From JANXSF01 sp043755435 (GTDB lineage Bacteria; Acidobacteriota; Terriglobia; Bryobacterales; Bryobacteraceae), in NCBI GenBank assembly GCA_043755435.1, contig JAYUSZ010000035.1:1-6153 (forward strand): a stretch of 6,153 nt of DNA. Direction: 5' to 3'. Position numbers and translations under genes: made by a program. Positions 4,262 to 6,153 of this stretch are shown here, in pieces. Positions within the stretch are counted from its first letter, which is position 1; each line of letters starts with the position of its first letter. The notes beneath the pieces were generated by a model. The model was not told the DNA's origin, made no database searches, and saw nothing but the letters and a program-made list of their open reading frames with translations.

Positions 4262-6153
4262 ATGAAAAATCTCCGTTTCCCACTCCTTGTTTCCTGCGCG
4301 CTGTTGATTGTTTGCAACGTTGCATATGGCCAAACCTCATCGCTCGATGTGGGTTCGGGGGCTCCGAATGAAACCGTACGGCAACGGTTCATCAACGCCT
4401 ATTTCCGCAATACCTTTTATAATCTTGTCTCACTGCCTCCAATCGGAGAAGTGAAGAAACTGGGTACCACTGGGTACGTACAGGAATTCAACGACGCAAA
4501 TAAGACCTCGGGTGTGAAATTGGCAATTGCTAAGGCCAATTTGAATACTGCTGTGGCTGACGAGGGCATCGATACGTTTCAGATGTTGGCGGCGATGTAT
4601 AGCTACTTTAATACGGTTGGGGTAACCACAGCGGGCTATCCGATAATAGACACGGCATCGTGCCCGGCATCAGGAGCCAGTTGCACCTATCAGCTTTTCG
4701 ATAAGAAATACGCACTTTTTGCCTACACCTCGGCGCTTGTTACTGGCCAGAACTTCACAGTGCGTGATCCCTTCTATAGTTATTGGCTAGCCCAAAGCGG
4801 CATCACGGTTTTTGGTGCGGCTACTTCCTCTGAAACAGCGGTGACATCCACCGGCGGCAGTGTGGCCACTGCACAGTACTTTACGCAGGGCGCGCTGTTC
4901 AACGTGACTTCTGGGCAGTTCAGTGGAAAGTTGATGGCCGTTCGCCAGCCGATTTATAGCGTCTACACGGCCAACGGGGGAATTACCGGCACGTTGGGAT
5001 TGCCCACAAGCGAAGTGCTGTTGCTGTCCAATGGGAACAGACGGCAGACCTTTGAAGGCGGGTCCGTGGAGTACGATCCGAATAATTCTGCTACGTTGCG
5101 TTTGCCGGTGAATTTGATTGCGCTGCTGCCATCCACAACCACAATCCGGCTGAATCTGAATGACACCTACAAATTGACTGCTGCGGTGAAAGCTGCCAAC
5201 GGCGATGATCTGCTTGATCGTGTCCTGAACTGGACAACCACCAATGGGCGAGTGGTCTCCATTACACAGACTGGGTATTCGGCAACGCTGAAAGCTGTCA
5301 GTGGTGGTGTGGCGACAATTAATGCTACTAGCGAGGGCAAGCTTAGCCAGCAGATCACGGTGTTCGTCAGCGCTCCATGTTGCCAAGTGGGCGAGGGTGC
5401 GCCGTCGTCATTAATCTCTCAATCCTTTATTGATTCGGTTTCGCGCAATCGTTTGAATTTGAAATTGCCTAGTGCCAGTCCGGTTCGGCGGTCGGCCCTC
5501 GGTTATTTGCAGGAATTTGTCACTGACACTGGCGCGCGGCTAGTATTGGCGCTGCCTGACCGGTCGGCACAAGCTTACGTTGTCACCGGACCGCTACTTG
5601 CAGCTTGGGAAACATTGGGTGGCAGTGCAGGTTCGCTTGGTTACCCATCGGCGGATGCCACTACGGGTGGCCGGCAGAATTTTGAGGGTGGAGCGCTGGC
5701 AGGTGCGCCTGTGCGTTTAGTGGCGGGATCGATTCTTTCCAAATGGGCTTTGCTTGGTTATGAAACCGGAGCAGCCGGTCCACCGGTTGCAGAAGCAAAT
5801 TCGTTTTTCACGTTTGCGGCCAGTGGTGGAGCGCGGCAAGTTTTTAGGAACGGCGCGTTGTATTTGGCCCAAAATGGCGCGGCGGCTGGGAGGGTGATGT
5901 TCACCACCGGGTTGATCAACGCTTTATTTGAAGCGCAGGGCGGAGCAGGGGGCAAGTTTGGTGCTCCGACGAATGATGAGTTCACTTCCTCAGGGGTTCG
6001 CCGTCAGGATTTTGAAGGCGGCTATATGCAGTATGCTGTTGGAGATCAGGCGGCAAAGGCCGTTGAGAACCCTCGCAAGCCTAATGTTCAGGCAACGCCG
6101 CCGACCGTTGTCGCCGGGAGCAGAGTACGGCTTTCCATTGGCGGATTCAGTTC
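4262..6153 (+). CDS. Secreted LGFP-repeat / bacterial Ig-like domain protein (partial, runs off right edge)
   Basis: An open frame of 630 codons without a stop at the window end. Residues 1-23 are a Sec signal peptide (MKNLRFPLLVSCALLIVCNV, then AYG before Q24), so the protein is exported. Six LGFP-like units are visible; the clearest are LGLPTSE with FEGG (245-267), LGYPSAD with FEGG (459-477) and FGAPTNDE with FEGG (566-587). Weaker units lie near residues 120-155, 180-214 and 497-535. A bacterial Ig-like (Big2-type) domain spans about 283-370 (NDTYKLTAAV, LNWTTTNGRVVSI, GGVATINATSEG). From about 612 another beta domain seems to begin (PPTVVAGSRVRLSI). LGFP repeats are known from cell-wall-associated and secreted proteins, where a binding or anchoring role is proposed; no catalytic motif is visible here. 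The start is the first ATG after an in-frame TAG at 4229 and leads directly into the signal peptide, but no Shine-Dalgarno site precedes it. LVSC at 9-12 resembles a lipobox but lies too close to the N-terminus to favour a lipoprotein. Confidence 0.85.
   Translation, partial: MKNLRFPLLVSCALLIVCNVAYGQTSSLDVGSGAPNETVRQRFINAYFRNTFYNLVSLPPIGEVKKLGTTGYVQEFNDANKTSGVKLAIAKANLNTAVADEGIDTFQMLAAMYSYFNTVGVTTAGYPIIDTASCPASGASCTYQLFDKKYALFAYTSALVTGQNFTVRDPFYSYWLAQSGITVFGAATSSETAVTSTGGSVATAQYFTQGALFNVTSGQFSGKLMAVRQPIYSVYTANGGITGTLGLPTSEVLLLSNGNRRQTFEGGSVEYDPNNSATLRLPVNLIALLPSTTTIRLNLNDTYKLTAAVKAANGDDLLDRVLNWTTTNGRVVSITQTGYSATLKAVSGGVATINATSEGKLSQQITVFVSAPCCQVGEGAPSSLISQSFIDSVSRNRLNLKLPSASPVRRSALGYLQEFVTDTGARLVLALPDRSAQAYVVTGPLLAAWETLGGSAGSLGYPSADATTGGRQNFEGGALAGAPVRLVAGSILSKWALLGYETGAAGPPVAEANSFFTFAASGGARQVFRNGALYLAQNGAAAGRVMFTTGLINALFEAQGGAGGKFGAPTNDEFTSSGVRRQDFEGGYMQYAVGDQAAKAVENPRKPNVQATPPTVVAGSRVRLSIGGFS
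4349..5077 (+). repeat. LGFP module A (first copy of an internal duplication)
   Basis: Residues 30-272 of the secreted protein. The order is VGSGAP (30-35), FINAYFRN (43-50), GYVQEF (71-76), then three LGFP-like units ending with RRQTFEGG. The same order recurs in module B. Between them lies the Ig-like domain. The module carries a CPASGASC insertion (134-141) that module B lacks. Confidence 0.65.
5387..6037 (+). repeat. LGFP module B (second copy of an internal duplication)
   Basis: Residues 376-592 of the secreted protein. VGEGAP (376-381), FIDSVSRN (389-396), GYLQEF (414-419) and a closing RRQDFEGG (580-587) repeat the order of module A. The first two landmarks are offset by exactly 346 residues and the third by 343. 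DNA similarity between the copies is low by eye, so the duplication is old or was acquired already diverged. It is slightly shorter than module A. Confidence 0.65.

Noticed and set aside
4289..4298. LVSC as a lipoprotein lipobox in the LGFP protein
   Set aside because: The cysteine would be at residue 12, leaving too short a hydrophobic region. AYG before Q24 fits an ordinary signal peptidase I site better.
4787..5985. Minus-strand open frames of 63-199 codons
   Set aside because: They lie opposite the LGFP-repeat/Ig-like coding region, where the plus-strand reading gives coherent domains with no stop for 630 codons. The minus-strand products look compositionally random.

Overview
The window most resembles chromosomal DNA of an Acidobacteriota member, probably of the Solibacter/Bryobacter type. 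This rests on gene content: a roughly 1000-residue Oar-like TonB-dependent receptor with an N-terminal carboxypeptidase-regulatory domain, a family expanded in those genomes, and a secreted protein mixing LGFP repeats with a bacterial Ig-like domain. The assignment is inference; there is no rRNA or marker gene to confirm it. Moderate GC, clear Shine-Dalgarno sites on some genes and Sec signal peptides fit a Gram-negative soil bacterium. No tRNA, CRISPR array, insertion sequence or phage gene was seen.

Layout. Positions 1-59 probably hold the last codons of a plus-strand gene. It converges on a minus-strand receptor gene (121-3174), and a perfect 12-bp hairpin (69-96) between them can terminate both. 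From 3175 to 3584 there is no large gene. This gap holds the receptor's leader and two possible small plus-strand ORFs (3225-3326 and 3337-3450). The second has an AAGGAGG ribosome site that overlaps the stop codon of the first. An AT-rich patch and a terminator follow. Next comes a small minus-strand PilZ-domain gene (3585-3932, start re-assigned by its ribosome site). A 329-bp divergent intergenic region (3933-4261) contains several short palindromes. The rest of the window (4262 to the end) is one open plus-strand gene for a secreted LGFP-repeat/Ig-like protein that runs off the right edge.

How it fits together. The receptor imports or senses an unknown ligand at the outer membrane. The PilZ protein carries both c-di-GMP-binding motifs and is probably a cytoplasmic second-messenger effector. 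The LGFP protein is exported and probably acts in the envelope or outside the cell. All three relate to the cell surface, but they are separate transcription units on alternating strands, so a shared pathway is not shown. The most notable points are the internal duplication of the LGFP protein (two modules of the same order separated by an Ig-like domain) and the possible small-ORF pair upstream of the receptor.
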